Below are positions 18,403 through 28,487 of a stretch of 55,955 nucleotides of DNA, one piece after another. The DNA lies in assembly GCF_000355805.1 (NCBI RefSeq), contig NZ_CM001837.1, positions 2,191,244-2,247,198 of the forward strand, in the 5' to 3' direction. The notes beneath the pieces are model-generated. The model ran no database searches and was not told where the DNA came from. It saw only the letters and a program-made list of their open reading frames with translations. The position numbers were made by a program, and so were the translations under genes. How positions within the stretch are numbered: position 1 is the stretch's first letter; the number at the start of each line of letters is the position of its first letter. This DNA is from Dokdonia sp. PRO95 (GTDB taxonomy: Bacteria; Bacteroidota; Bacteroidia; Flavobacteriales; Flavobacteriaceae).

Positions 18403-18459
18403 AAGGGCTAATGTAGGTAATCAAGTAATAAAATAAAATGTAGAAGTATGTTATTAGTA

Positions 18460-18475
18460 CGCTTTCTCGAAAGCG
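18460..18475. repeat. Dispersed palindrome, one-mismatch copy
   Basis: CGCTTTCTCGAAAGCG differs from the full 16-base form at one central base. It starts 11 bases beyond the stop of the DUF4249 gene (18487). Confidence 0.7.
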
Positions 18476-18486
18476 TAAAAAGAAAA

Positions 18487-19380
18487 TTACTCATCTATAA
18501 CGAAGCTTGTCGTAAATTCTTGTGATAGCGAGAAGTAGCCTAAGATAAAAGCATCTGGTCTATTTACGTTATCAAACTGATCTATGTTGTCTATATCTGT
18601 TACATTAAGAAAGTTTCCTCTTACGGTGGCTGTTGGGGTTTGAAAAGGTCCATTATCTCCCTGCTGACTCTGTTCTACGAGACCATTCATGTAGTTGAAG
18701 AAGTCTTCTGTAGCTCCCAGAATACTAATGTTTACTTCGTCTCCCGTTGCTATACCAGTATCTTCTGCATCATAAAAATAAGAGAACTCAAATTGTTGTC
18801 CCTCATAAAAGCGGTCTTCGGTAGGTAAGAATTCATTAAAGCCGAAATCAAAGAGATAATAGTTTTCTTGAGCGTCAATATCTGTAAATGCAACAATAAC
18901 TTCCTTGTCATCTTCGTCAAAGAGTCCTCCATCACCCTGAGTGACAGAATCAATAGGAGAAGAAGGCGCAAATGAAGTTCTTGCTAGATATAATTGATCT
19001 TGGTAAGTAACATACAAAAGAAAGTCACTCTCGTCTTCAAACCAGCTCGTGACAATTTTATTATCTGATACAGGAGAAGTTGTTGTGCTAAAAGGTCTAT
19101 ACGACCCAGGAGAACCCGGAATAGGCTCGTATGGAACACTACTGCCATCATTTTCTTTTCTTAATTCTAGATTTTCAATTGAGGCAGGCTCTATAGCTCC
19201 AAAAAATGAAGATGATAAAGAAACTTTTATAGTTGCATCTGTTAGATTTTGTGCAGTATCTATTCTAATAAGTGCATCTACAATGAGTCGTGGATCTTCA
19301 TTTTCTAGATCTACATCTACTACATCTTCACAAGAAGTAGCAACAAAAAGTAGTGCGAGGGTTAAAAAGAAATATTTCAT
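18487..19380 (-). CDS. DUF4249 lipoprotein, partner of the TonB receptor
   Basis: A 297-residue lipoprotein; MKYFFLTLALLFVATSC gives Cys17. The next residues, EDVVDVDLENEDPRLIVDALI, are typical of DUF4249, a family almost always encoded next to a TonB receptor with a carboxypeptidase-like domain. The gene starts four bases after the stop of the split receptor (19385-21762), so it is in the same operon. By analogy it may be a surface lipoprotein that assists binding or uptake of the receptor's ligand, but no ligand is known. Confidence 0.82.
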   Translation of the reverse strand: MKYFFLTLALLFVATSCEDVVDVDLENEDPRLIVDALIRIDTAQNLTDATIKVSLSSSFFGAIEPASIENLELRKENDGSSVPYEPIPGSPGSYRPFSTTTSPVSDNKIVTSWFEDESDFLLYVTYQDQLYLARTSFAPSSPIDSVTQGDGGLFDEDDKEVIVAFTDIDAQENYYLFDFGFNEFLPTEDRFYEGQQFEFSYFYDAEDTGIATGDEVNISILGATEDFFNYMNGLVEQSQQGDNGPFQTPTATVRGNFLNVTDIDNIDQFDNVNRPDAFILGYFSLSQEFTTSFVIDE

Positions 19381-19384
19381 AATC

Positions 19385-21397
19385 TTAAAATTTGAAATTA
19401 TAAGTTACTGCTGGTATTACTCCAAAAATAGAAGTTCTAATGGCCTCATTGTTTCCAGTTTCTGCATTTTGCCTGAAGTTAATTGAAGCAGCATTTCGTC
19501 TATTGTAAGCGTTATAAAGACTAAAAATCCATTCGGATTGCCATGAGCGACCTTCATTTGCACTAGGAGTTAGCGTTGCGCTTAAGTCCAGTCTATGATA
19601 AGATGGCAATCGTTGTTTATTGCGAGGACCATATGTTGGAATAACAATACCTTGAAACTCAAATTGTCCTACGGGGAAATTTGTAGGCTGTCCTGTTTGA
19701 AAAAGGAAGTTACTACCAAATTTCCACTTCTTACTGAGTTCATAGCTTAGATTCATAGAGATGTCATGAGTTTTGTCATAAGGGGTGTTATACCATTGAC
19801 CTCTATTAATACCTAACTCATTTTCATTTCTCCCGGGGGTACGCTGCTCAGATTTTGAGAGTGTATATGATATAAATCCTTTAAGGTCGCCATCATTTTT
19901 TCTTAACAAAAATTCTAAGCCGTATGCTCTTGCTTCGCCTTGTAATACTACTTGCTCAATAGCATCATTTGCGATAAGTTGTGCGCCATCAATATAATCT
20001 ACTCTGCCATCAATATTTTTATAAAAAGCCTCTGTTTCTAGTGTGTATTCTGTGTTTTTAACTTCAAAATTTTTAAAATATCCTAAAGCATATTGATCTA
20101 GTTTTTGAGGTTGTATAAATTGACCGCTAGGTGTCCATATGTCTAATGGAGTAGGGGAGCTTGTATTTGATAATAAATGAAGGTATTGAACGAGTCTTGT
20201 GTAACTGGCCTTTATAGAGGTATCATCATTAAAGGCGTAAGATGCAGCAACTCTAGGCTCTAATGAATTAAAAGTTGCAAGCTTGTCACTCCTTGATAAG
20301 GAAGTATCTGTACCTATTGGGTCTTCACTTTTATAAATTAACAAAAATGGATCAAAAGTGACAGCTTGATTATCTCTATATATATTGATCTCATCTTGAC
20401 CAAGGCGTGTAAAATTACTGTATCGCAGGCCGTATTCTACAGTGAGGTCTTTAGACAATTTGTGCTCAACATCAACGTAGGCTGCAAACTCATTTGCATA
20501 TTTTTTTGTGAGTTGCTCTTCTATAATACCAGAATCTGGTCCATTAGGTTTTATGCGGCCAGGATTAAATGTGTAGTATAGATTATTTATCCCAGAGTAA
20601 ATCTTCATTTTATCATTCAAGTAATGAGTAAGATCGTACTTAAGGTTAATGTTGTTGATACCTGAGTTCCACTCAAAGCCTACAAAGTCAAGATCTAAAC
20701 CATAATAATAGTCACTATAAATCAGGGAGGCGTTAGAAAAGAGTTTGTCAGAAAATATGTGGTTCCATCGCACATTGCCTACGGCGTTGCCGTAAACATT
20801 TTTAAAACTATCATCTATACTAAAGAGATCTCTACCAAAATACCCTGAGAGATATAAACTATTGTTGTCATTTATATTGTAGTTAATCTTAGTGTTGAGG
20901 TCATAAAAGTATGCCTTGTTGTCTATATCAAATAAGGGTAAAAATAAATGAGCATATGACGCTCGTCCTCCTAGTAGAAACGCAGCTTTGTCCTTTACAA
21001 TAGGTCCTTCTACAAGTAATCTACTTGCGACAGCGCCTATTCCTCCGCTTACTTTTACATTTTTGCTATTACCTTCTTTTTGATAAATGTCTAATACAGA
21101 TGAGACTCGACCACCATAACGTGCAGGGATTCCGCCTTTGTAAAGTTTTAAATCTTTAATCGCATCAGGGTTAAACACTGAGAAAAACCCGAAGAGGTGA
21201 GAGGAGTTGAATATAGTGGCCTCATCAAGTAGGATTAAATTTTGATCTGCCGCACCACCGCGCACGTTAAACCCGGAAGCACCCTCACCAGCACTTGTAA
21301 CTCCAGGAAGTAATAAAATTGCTTTAATAACATCTGCTTCGCCAAGCACTACGGGAATTTGTTTAATCGTAGCCGCACTTAATGCATTTACACTCAT
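19385..21397 (-). CDS. TonB-dependent receptor, C-terminal part (plug and barrel) of a frameshifted gene
   Basis: A 670-residue open frame that starts inside the plug connection (MSVNALSAATIKQIP). It continues with plug motifs (VLGEADVIKAILLLPGVTSAGEGASGFNVRGG split over residues 16-48) and a beta-barrel to the final strand. It has no signal peptide, so on its own it could not reach the outer membrane. It should be fused to the upstream frame at 21394-21762, which holds the signal peptide and the carboxypeptidase-like domain. The frames meet at an ATGA overlap; one lost base upstream of CTCAAATG explains the split. Operon with the DUF4249 lipoprotein. Confidence 0.8.
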   Translation of the reverse strand: MSVNALSAATIKQIPVVLGEADVIKAILLLPGVTSAGEGASGFNVRGGAADQNLILLDEATIFNSSHLFGFFSVFNPDAIKDLKLYKGGIPARYGGRVSSVLDIYQKEGNSKNVKVSGGIGAVASRLLVEGPIVKDKAAFLLGGRASYAHLFLPLFDIDNKAYFYDLNTKINYNINDNNSLYLSGYFGRDLFSIDDSFKNVYGNAVGNVRWNHIFSDKLFSNASLIYSDYYYGLDLDFVGFEWNSGINNINLKYDLTHYLNDKMKIYSGINNLYYTFNPGRIKPNGPDSGIIEEQLTKKYANEFAAYVDVEHKLSKDLTVEYGLRYSNFTRLGQDEINIYRDNQAVTFDPFLLIYKSEDPIGTDTSLSRSDKLATFNSLEPRVAASYAFNDDTSIKASYTRLVQYLHLLSNTSSPTPLDIWTPSGQFIQPQKLDQYALGYFKNFEVKNTEYTLETEAFYKNIDGRVDYIDGAQLIANDAIEQVVLQGEARAYGLEFLLRKNDGDLKGFISYTLSKSEQRTPGRNENELGINRGQWYNTPYDKTHDISMNLSYELSKKWKFGSNFLFQTGQPTNFPVGQFEFQGIVIPTYGPRNKQRLPSYHRLDLSATLTPSANEGRSWQSEWIFSLYNAYNRRNAASINFRQNAETGNNEAIRTSIFGVIPAVTYNFKF

Positions 21398-21410
21398 TTG
21401 AGGTTACGTA
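21380..21410 (-). other. Frameshift junction in the TonB receptor
   Basis: On the minus strand AACCTCAAATGAG gives Asn-Leu-Lys-stop in the first frame and Met-Ser in the second. Adding one base ahead of CTCAA (for example CCT for CT) would give Asn-Pro-Gln-Met-Ser and one continuous receptor. The lesion may be natural or a sequencing error. Confidence 0.65.
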
Positions 21411-21762
21411 TACGCACTCGCTCTACTTTTTCTTCTATAACAACCTCGTTAAGCAATTCTTCAGATGGAGTGAGTTTAAAATTGCGACGTATGTCACTTG
21501 TGAGATTTACCGTTTCAATTACATCTGTATATCCTAAGTAGCTTACTTGTAATTGATAGATTCCCTCGGGCAATGTAATGGAGTAGAACCCATAAGAATT
21601 TGTAACTACACCATCATTTAATTCTGGAAATAATATGCTTACACCAATTAAAGTCTCATTACTTGAATTATCGGTGATTGTACCACTGAGTGTGTACTTT
21701 TCTTGACTCAATGAAAGCTGAGTAACTCCTAAGAGAAAGAGTAAAGTAAAGAACTTTTTCAT
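21394..21762 (-). CDS. TonB-dependent receptor, N-terminal part (signal and carboxypeptidase-like domain)
   Basis: A 122-residue open frame with signal peptide MKKFFTLLFLLGVTQLSLSQ. A carboxypeptidase-like regulatory domain follows (YTLSGTITDNSSNETLIGV, then YGFYSITLPEGIYQLQVSYLGY). It ends in the TonB-box-like stretch EELLNEVVIEEKVERVRI just before a premature TGA. In intact relatives this stretch runs straight into the plug domain, which here lies in the -strand frame 19385-21397. Full-length receptors of this type are around 790 residues, the sum of both parts. Confidence 0.78.
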   Translation of the reverse strand: MKKFFTLLFLLGVTQLSLSQEKYTLSGTITDNSSNETLIGVSILFPELNDGVVTNSYGFYSITLPEGIYQLQVSYLGYTDVIETVNLTSDIRRNFKLTPSEELLNEVVIEEKVERVRIRNLK

Positions 21763-21810
21763 GTTATAGTTTTGAGTAAAGCTAACGACAATAATTTAAT
21801 TAAACTTGTT

Positions 21811-21848
21811 AAAAAAATGAAAGCCTCTTCTGTCTAGAAGAGGCTTTT
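21811..21848 (-). terminator. Rho-independent terminator of icd
   Basis: AAGCCTCTTCT pairs with AGAAGAGGCTT. Minus-strand T-rich tail (seven T within a short run), about 37 bases past the icd stop. Confidence 0.8.
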
Positions 21849-21861
21849 AAATAGCTTTGTA

Positions 21862-21877
21862 CGCTTTCGCGAAAGCG
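21862..21877. repeat. Dispersed palindrome, full 16-base form, downstream of icd
   Basis: Perfect CGCTTTCGCGAAAGCG, seven bases beyond the icd stop and before the terminator. Confidence 0.9.
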
Positions 21878-21884
21878 TTATAAT

Positions 21885-24107
<2,223 letters not shown>

Positions 24108-24162
24108 TTAGAAGATATTTGTTTAGTAAATCTATTGAAAATTACTCGTAAGTCGAGCCTAG

Positions 24163-24194
24163 CAAATATACCAAATCACTAAGGTTATTTGCAA
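24163..24194 (-). promoter_or_regulatory. Promoter of icd
   Basis: Minus strand TATATTTG (24163-24170) with TTG at 24192-24194. The spacing of 21 bases is slightly wider than usual. The predicted leader is about 50 bases. Confidence 0.55.
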
Positions 24195-24508
24195 TGATAA
24201 GGAGTGTGAATACTGTGATAATTATCAAGAATTTAATAATTAATTGCGTGTCAAATCCATTTGAGTAGTTAAAGTGATTAATTGATGCTTTCTGAAGTCG
24301 TGGATACTTATTTGCTTTTGGTGTTGAAGGGCTGCATCTTTTTGTGATTAATCTATAATATGATTGTCAAGGTTTGTTCTTGAAATAGTTTATTACTTAT
24401 CAATATAGCTTATTAGGTATTAATTGTCTGTTTGTATAAGTGACGTTGTACTATGATTGTATTCAGGTTCTAACACTCTAGAACGTTCCAATTGTTAAGA
24501 TTGTATCC
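24195..24508. other. AT-rich intergenic spacer
   Basis: Between the icd promoter and the rplS terminator. I see no open frame with coding character, no palindrome copy and no stable hairpin. Confidence 0.5.
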
Positions 24509-24543
24509 AAAAAAAAAGCTCCATCGTTATGATGGAGCTTTTT
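24509..24543 (-). terminator. Rho-independent terminator of rplS
   Basis: AAAGCTCCATC pairs with GATGGAGCTTT over a seven-base loop, followed on the minus strand by about nine T. Located 20 bases past the rplS stop. Confidence 0.9.
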
Positions 24544-24562
24544 AGTAAAATATTGTGGTAGC

Positions 24563-24916
24563 TTAAGCGCCACGTCTTTCTTTAATACGAGCTTTCTTAC
24601 CAGTAAGACCTCTAAAGTAAAAGATACGTGCACGACGTACAATACCTTTCTTGTTTATTTCAATCTTTTGGATTGCAGGAAGGTTAAGTGGGAATACACG
24701 TTCCACACCAACAGTACCAGACATTTTACGGATTGTAAATGTTTGAGTTCTTCCAGTTCCTCTTAATTGAATCACAACTCCTCTAAAGAACTGTGTTCTA
24801 CTTTTTTCACCTTCCTTAATTTCGTAGTACACTGTAATTGTGTCACCAGCAGAAAAGGTTGGGAAATCATTTTTTGGGATGAATTCGTCTTGTACGAATT
24901 TTACTAAATCTTCCAT
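24563..24916 (-). CDS. rplS: 50S ribosomal protein L19
   Basis: A 117-residue bL19 protein of normal length. Landmarks are FSAGDTITVYYEIKEGEKSR, FRGVVIQLRGTGRTQTFTIR, VGVERVFPLN and the basic end RRARIFYFRGLTGKKARIKE. It lies at the subunit interface near 16S rRNA. Here rplS stands alone, away from trmD and rimM, with its own terminator. Confidence 0.97.
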   Translation of the reverse strand: MEDLVKFVQDEFIPKNDFPTFSAGDTITVYYEIKEGEKSRTQFFRGVVIQLRGTGRTQTFTIRKMSGTVGVERVFPLNLPAIQKIEINKKGIVRRARIFYFRGLTGKKARIKERRGA

Positions 24917-25042
24917 TTTATGGATATTAAAGTGGTTTTACATTAGGGCAACATTCACGCGTATCGTCAGAGGTTAGCCTAATCAGTTGCAAGAAATTCT
25001 TGCGGTATTAATTTCAGTATGTAAAAGTTGTAGTGGAGTGTT

Positions 25043-25056
25043 GCTTTCGCGAAAGC
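25043..25056. repeat. Dispersed palindrome, 14-base form, intergenic
   Basis: Perfect GCTTTCGCGAAAGC, 86 bases downstream of the rpsT stop and in the rplS upstream region. Confidence 0.9.
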
Positions 25057-25088
25057 GCTAGTAACACCTATCTACTTCGTAAATAACA

Positions 25089-25120
25089 AAAGAACCCCTA
25101 TAGAAATATAGAAGTTCTCT
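25089..25120 (-). terminator. Possible terminator of rpsT
   Basis: Minus strand AGAAC..CTATA..TATAG..GTTCT forms an interrupted hairpin followed by TTTTG. It begins about 22 bases past the rpsT stop. Weak stem. Confidence 0.45.
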
Positions 25121-25142
25121 GTATATCGTAATCGTAGTGCTA

Positions 25143-25394
25143 TTAAAGAGCTGCTACGTGCTTTGCAAGCTTAGACTTAAGGTTAGCTGCCTTGTTATCA
25201 TGAATGATATTACGTTTAGCTAACTTGTCAATCATAGAAGCTACAGCAGGATATAAAGCCTGTGCATCTTTTTGCTCAGTCATATCGCGTAGTCTTTTGA
25301 TCGCGTTACGAGTCGTTCTGTGTTGGTAACGATTTCTAAGACGCTTAGCTTCGTTGCTTCTAATTCTCTTTAAAGCTGACTTGTGATTTGCCAT
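25143..25394 (-). CDS. rpsT: 30S ribosomal protein S20
   Basis: An 83-residue, very basic bS20 protein of normal length. It starts MANHKSALKRIRSNEAKRL and contains the typical KLAKRNIIHDNKAANLKSKLAK helix in its C-terminal half. It binds 16S rRNA in the body of the 30S subunit. It lies 30 bases downstream of the two tRNA-Glu genes on the same strand, so read-through from the tRNA promoter may contribute to its expression. Confidence 0.96.
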   Translation of the reverse strand: MANHKSALKRIRSNEAKRLRNRYQHRTTRNAIKRLRDMTEQKDAQALYPAVASMIDKLAKRNIIHDNKAANLKSKLAKHVAAL

Positions 25395-25424
25395 TATTGT
25401 TTTTTCTAGTAATTATAAAAATTG

Positions 25425-25496
25425 TAGCCCGTAGGGGAATCGAACCCCTCTTACATGGATGAAAACCATGCGTCCTAGCCGATAGACGAACGGGCC
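25425..25496 (-). tRNA. tRNA-Glu (anticodon TTC), copy 1
   Basis: Cloverleaf on the minus strand: acceptor GGCCCGT with ACGGGCT, anticodon stem CATGG/CCATG enclosing the loop TTTTCAT (anticodon TTC), and a T arm with GGTTCGATTCC. The tRNA body looks identical to copy 2. No CCA is encoded. Confidence 0.95.
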
Positions 25497-25501
25497 AGAA
25501 A

Positions 25502-25527
25502 AATTCTGAAGTGTTACCTTCAGAATT
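25502..25527 (-). repeat. Perfect hairpin between the two tRNA-Glu genes
   Basis: AATTCTGAAG and CTTCAGAATT form a ten-base-pair stem with a six-base loop in the 48-base spacer. It may be a processing or folding signal in the tandem precursor. There is no T run, so it is unlikely to be a terminator. Confidence 0.7.
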
Positions 25528-25544
25528 CATTAATTCAAAATGTG

Positions 25545-25616
25545 TAGCCCGTAGGGGAATCGAACCCCTCTTACATGGATGAAAACCATGCGTCCTAGCC
25601 GATAGACGAACGGGCC
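25545..25616 (-). tRNA. tRNA-Glu (anticodon TTC), copy 2
   Basis: Same 72-base cloverleaf as copy 1 with anticodon TTC. It is transcribed first, followed by the hairpin spacer, copy 1 and rpsT. Confidence 0.95.
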
Positions 25617-25700
25617 TAGAACAACGTTTAAATTGCGGATGCAAAAATAAACATATTTCTAGATGTTGCAAGCCAATTTCAAACTTTTTTTTAAAAAATT

Positions 25701-27179
25701 TTAATAAGCCTTGGCAAACAGTACTCTACGATTAGAAGGAGCGCCAGAAAAAACGCATTTTCCTTCTTCTTCAACAGCATCCATAGGTATACATCTTATA
25801 GTTGCTTTTGTAATCTGTTTTATTTTTTCTTCAGTTTCTACTGTTCCGTCCCAGTGAGCACTTAGAAAGCCACCTTTAGTTTCAAGAACTTCTTTAAACT
25901 CTTCAAAGTCATTTACAGGCGTTACGTGTGTATCTCTATAGTTTTTTGCCTTTGTGTATAGGTTTTCTTGTATCTCTTTAAGAAGGTCTACTACAGTCTC
26001 TACAATATCCTCTTTGGCTACAAACTCCTTTGTGAGAGTATCGCGCCTAGCAAGTTCTACTGTTCGTTTCTCGAGGTCTTTAGGTCCTATTCCTATTCTT
26101 AAAGGAACACCCTTGAGCTCATACTCGTTGAATTTCCAACCTGGTTTATGTGTATCACGATTGTCAAACTTTACAGAAACTCCGTGAAGTTTGAGGTCTT
26201 GTACAATTTCATTTGCCACTTGAGATATCGCATCAAGTTGTTCTTGTCCTTTATATATTGGTACAATTACTACTTGAAACGGGGCGAGATTAGGAGGTAA
26301 AACAAGTCCCTGATCATCACTGTGGGTCATTATAAGCGCTCCCATGAGGCGTGTAGATACACCCCAAGATGTTGCCCATACATGCTCTTGTTTTCCTTGG
26401 TTTGTTGTAAATTTCACATCAAACGCTTTCGCGAAATTTTGACCTAAAAAGTGTGATGTGCCAGCTTGTAAGGCCTTCCCATCTTGCATAAGTGCTTCGA
26501 TACAAAAGGTTTCATCTGCCCCGGCAAAACGTTCACTTTCTGTCTTTACACCTTTAACTACAGGAATCGCTAAGAAATTCTCAGCAAATTCTGCATAGAT
26601 GTTATTCATCAATTCTGCCTCTACAAGTGCTTCTTGCTTAGTTGCGTGCGCTGTATGGCCTTCTTGCCATAAGAACTCTGCGGTTCTTAAGAATAGGCGA
26701 GTTCGCATTTCCCAGCGTACTACGTTTGCCCATTGGTTTATTAATAGTGGAAGGTCTCTATATGATTGAATCCATCCTTTATAAGTATTCCATATAATAG
26801 CCTCACTAGTAGGTCGAACGATAAGTTCTTCCTCTAATTTTGCATTGGGGTCAACTATAAGTTTGCTAGAGTCTTCAGGATCTGTTTTTAATCTGTAGTG
26901 TGTAACTACTGCACATTCCTTTGCAAATCCTTCTGCATTTTTCTCTTCTGCTTCAAAAAGGCTTTTAGGAACAAATAGCGGGAAATATGCGTTTTCATGT
27001 CCTGTTTCTTTGAACATGCGATCAAGTTCTGCTTGCATTTTCTCCCAGATAGCATATCCGTATGGTTTGATAACCATACAGCCGCGCACCGCTGAGTTTT
27101 CTGCTAGGTCTGCTTGAACTACTAATTCATTATACCATTTAGAATAATCTTCACTTCTTTTTGTGAGGTTCTTGCCCAT
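25701..27179 (-). CDS. proS: Prolyl-tRNA synthetase (archaeal/eukaryotic-like type)
   Basis: A 492-residue class II synthetase that charges tRNA-Pro. The length and absence of the bacterial editing insertion place it in the short, archaeal/eukaryote-like ProS group, common in Bacteroidota. Motif 1 region: [15 protein letters not shown]. Motif 2: [24 protein letters not shown]. Motif 3 is near [22 protein letters not shown] Cys-containing zinc-type C-terminal segment ends FAKAY. A palindrome copy encodes Phe-Ala-Lys-Ala within [11 protein letters not shown]. Divergent from the gene at 27279 across an inverted repeat. Confidence 0.95.
   Translation of the reverse strand: MGKNLTKRSEDYSKWYNELVVQADLAENSAVRGCMVIKPYGYAIWEKMQAELDRMFKETGHENAYFPLFVPKSLFEAEEKNAEGFAKECAVVTHYRLKTDPEDSSKLIVDPNAKLEEELIVRPTSEAIIWNTYKGWIQSYRDLPLLINQWANVVRWEMRTRLFLRTAEFLWQEGHTAHATKQEALVEAELMNNIYAEFAENFLAIPVVKGVKTESERFAGADETFCIEALMQDGKALQAGTSHFLGQNFAKAFDVKFTTNQGKQEHVWATSWGVSTRLMGALIMTHSDDQGLVLPPNLAPFQVVIVPIYKGQEQLDAISQVANEIVQDLKLHGVSVKFDNRDTHKPGWKFNEYELKGVPLRIGIGPKDLEKRTVELARRDTLTKEFVAKEDIVETVVDLLKEIQENLYTKAKNYRDTHVTPVNDFEEFKEVLETKGGFLSAHWDGTVETEEKIKQITKATIRCIPMDAVEEEGKCVFSGAPSNRRVLFAKAY
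26424..26436. repeat. Dispersed palindrome, left-arm form, inside proS
   Basis: CGCTTTCGCGAAA, read on the minus strand as Phe-Ala-Lys-Ala between LGQN and FDVKF. Confidence 0.9.
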
Positions 27180-27220
27180 AAAACTTATTTTGGCACAAAT
27201 GTTGTGTTAATTTGGTTGTA

Positions 27221-27247
27221 AAAATACCTAGCGAAATTAGGTATTTT
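27221..27247. repeat. Perfect inverted repeat between divergent promoters (operator candidate)
   Basis: AAAATACCTA (27221-27230) and TAGGTATTTT (27238-27247) form a perfect ten-base inverted repeat with a seven-base centre. The right arm overlaps the TATTTTTG box of the + strand gene; the left arm gives TATTTTTA on the minus strand toward proS. Either a regulator-binding site or paired -7 elements. Confidence 0.6.
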
Positions 27248-27249
27248 TG
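27242..27249 (+). promoter_or_regulatory. -7 box (TATTTTTG) of the Gly/Arg/Ser-rich lipoprotein gene
   Basis: Exact TAnnTTTG match, 29 bases upstream of the ATG at 27279. The nearest TTG is 23 bases upstream, so the -33 is uncertain. Confidence 0.5.
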
Positions 27250-27278
27250 AATCAAGCAACAATTAAAACATTATTGAT

Positions 27279-28457
27279 ATGGAATTTTATACTTCTCTTA
27301 TACGCACCACGAAGAATTTGTCATTTGTAGCTGTCACTTCAGTACTTATGATAGGTTGTGGTTCTAGTCAGAATTTTTATGATGAAGACGGGATTTATAG
27401 TAGTTCTCAAACTGATGTGGTAAGTAATTCTAATCAAGAAGTTTCTAATGGATCAAATTCTCAAGTTTATAAGAATTACTTCGAGAAAGGTGTGGAGGAG
27501 CTTAGCGATTTAGAGGAAGATGGTGCTATATTTACTGATATAGACTCCTATTCTTCAGAGGCTGGGACAGAAATCTATGTTGATGGAGCTAGTTTTGAAA
27601 CTAATACGGGCTATGCAGCCTGGGGAGATGAAGCTCAAGATGTAGAAGTTAATATTTATAACAATACGCCTTTTTGGGGATTCAATAACTGGGGAGGCTT
27701 TGGAGGCTACGGTTACGGATGGGGCGGAGGATTCTACGGAAATGCTTGGGGAGGCGGATTCTGGTCACCATGGGGTTACGGCTTTAATAGAGGATTTATT
27801 AACCCATTTTATGGTTATGGAGGATACGGGTACGCATATAATCGCCCATTCTTTTACCATGGTAATAATTTTAATAATAACTACTACCCTAATTATGGTA
27901 GAAATTATAGAGGTCGTGTAGCTTACAATGCAGGTAGAAGATCTTCTGTCGCAAATATAGGTAGAAGAGGTAATGCAATAAATGCTATCTCATCTTCAAG
28001 ATCTCGTTTACGTTCGGCTTCTGGAAGAACAACACGTCCTACAAGTAGAAATACATATTCTAGAAATAGAGGTACAAGTACTCGTGTTATAGGAGCTAGA
28101 CCATCATCTACTAATGGTGATGGTGTTACTAGAGGAAGACCTTCAAGTACTAACAGAGATGGAATTAGAGGAGGTAGACCTACAAGTGCAAATCGAGATG
28201 GTGTAACAAGAGGTAGACCTAATACAACAAGACCAAGTCGTCCTTCAAGACCATCTGGTACTCAATCTAGACCTTCACGTCCGGTAAGACCTAGCGGAAC
28301 TAAATCAAGACCAGCCTCGAGACCATCAAGACCAGCAGCCACGCCTAGCAGATCTTCATCAAGAAGTAGTTCTTACTCTCGATCTTCTTCTTCGTCAAGA
28401 AGCAGTAGCGGATCGTCGTCAAGATCTTCTGGAAGAAGCGGTGGGCGTAGAGGATAA
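27279..28457 (+). CDS. Low-complexity lipoprotein with Gly/Trp/Tyr- and Arg/Ser/Pro-rich regions
   Basis: A 392-residue protein with a lipoprotein-like signal (SVLMIGC, Cys27). Residues 28-125 are acidic and soluble. Residues about 128-205 are dominated by Gly, Trp, Tyr, Phe and Asn (NNWGGFGGYGYGWGGG style). The remainder is strongly basic and repetitive, with about four copies of a unit like GRPSSTNRDGV (about 28098-28230) and then RPSRPSG and SSSRSSS runs. I do not recognise a family. The composition suggests a surface-exposed, extended or condensate-like protein that binds polyanions. It is followed after 30 bases by the FadL-like gene, probably in one operon. Confidence 0.7.
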   Translation: MEFYTSLIRTTKNLSFVAVTSVLMIGCGSSQNFYDEDGIYSSSQTDVVSNSNQEVSNGSNSQVYKNYFEKGVEELSDLEEDGAIFTDIDSYSSEAGTEIYVDGASFETNTGYAAWGDEAQDVEVNIYNNTPFWGFNNWGGFGGYGYGWGGGFYGNAWGGGFWSPWGYGFNRGFINPFYGYGGYGYAYNRPFFYHGNNFNNNYYPNYGRNYRGRVAYNAGRRSSVANIGRRGNAINAISSSRSRLRSASGRTTRPTSRNTYSRNRGTSTRVIGARPSSTNGDGVTRGRPSSTNRDGIRGGRPTSANRDGVTRGRPNTTRPSRPSRPSGTQSRPSRPVRPSGTKSRPASRPSRPAATPSRSSSRSSSYSRSSSSSRSSSGSSSRSSGRSGGRRG

Positions 28458-28487
28458 TTGATATAGTTTACAACATAAGTTTTATAT

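Noticed and set aside
25360-25671. 103-codon open frame spanning both tRNA-Glu genes
   Set aside because: It translates the duplicated tRNA sequence (the repeated peptide is an artefact of the two identical tRNAs) and overlaps the rpsT start.
27279-28457. Repeats in the low-complexity lipoprotein considered as CRISPR-like
   Set aside because: The units are adjacent, imperfect and in frame; there are no unique spacers and no cas genes.
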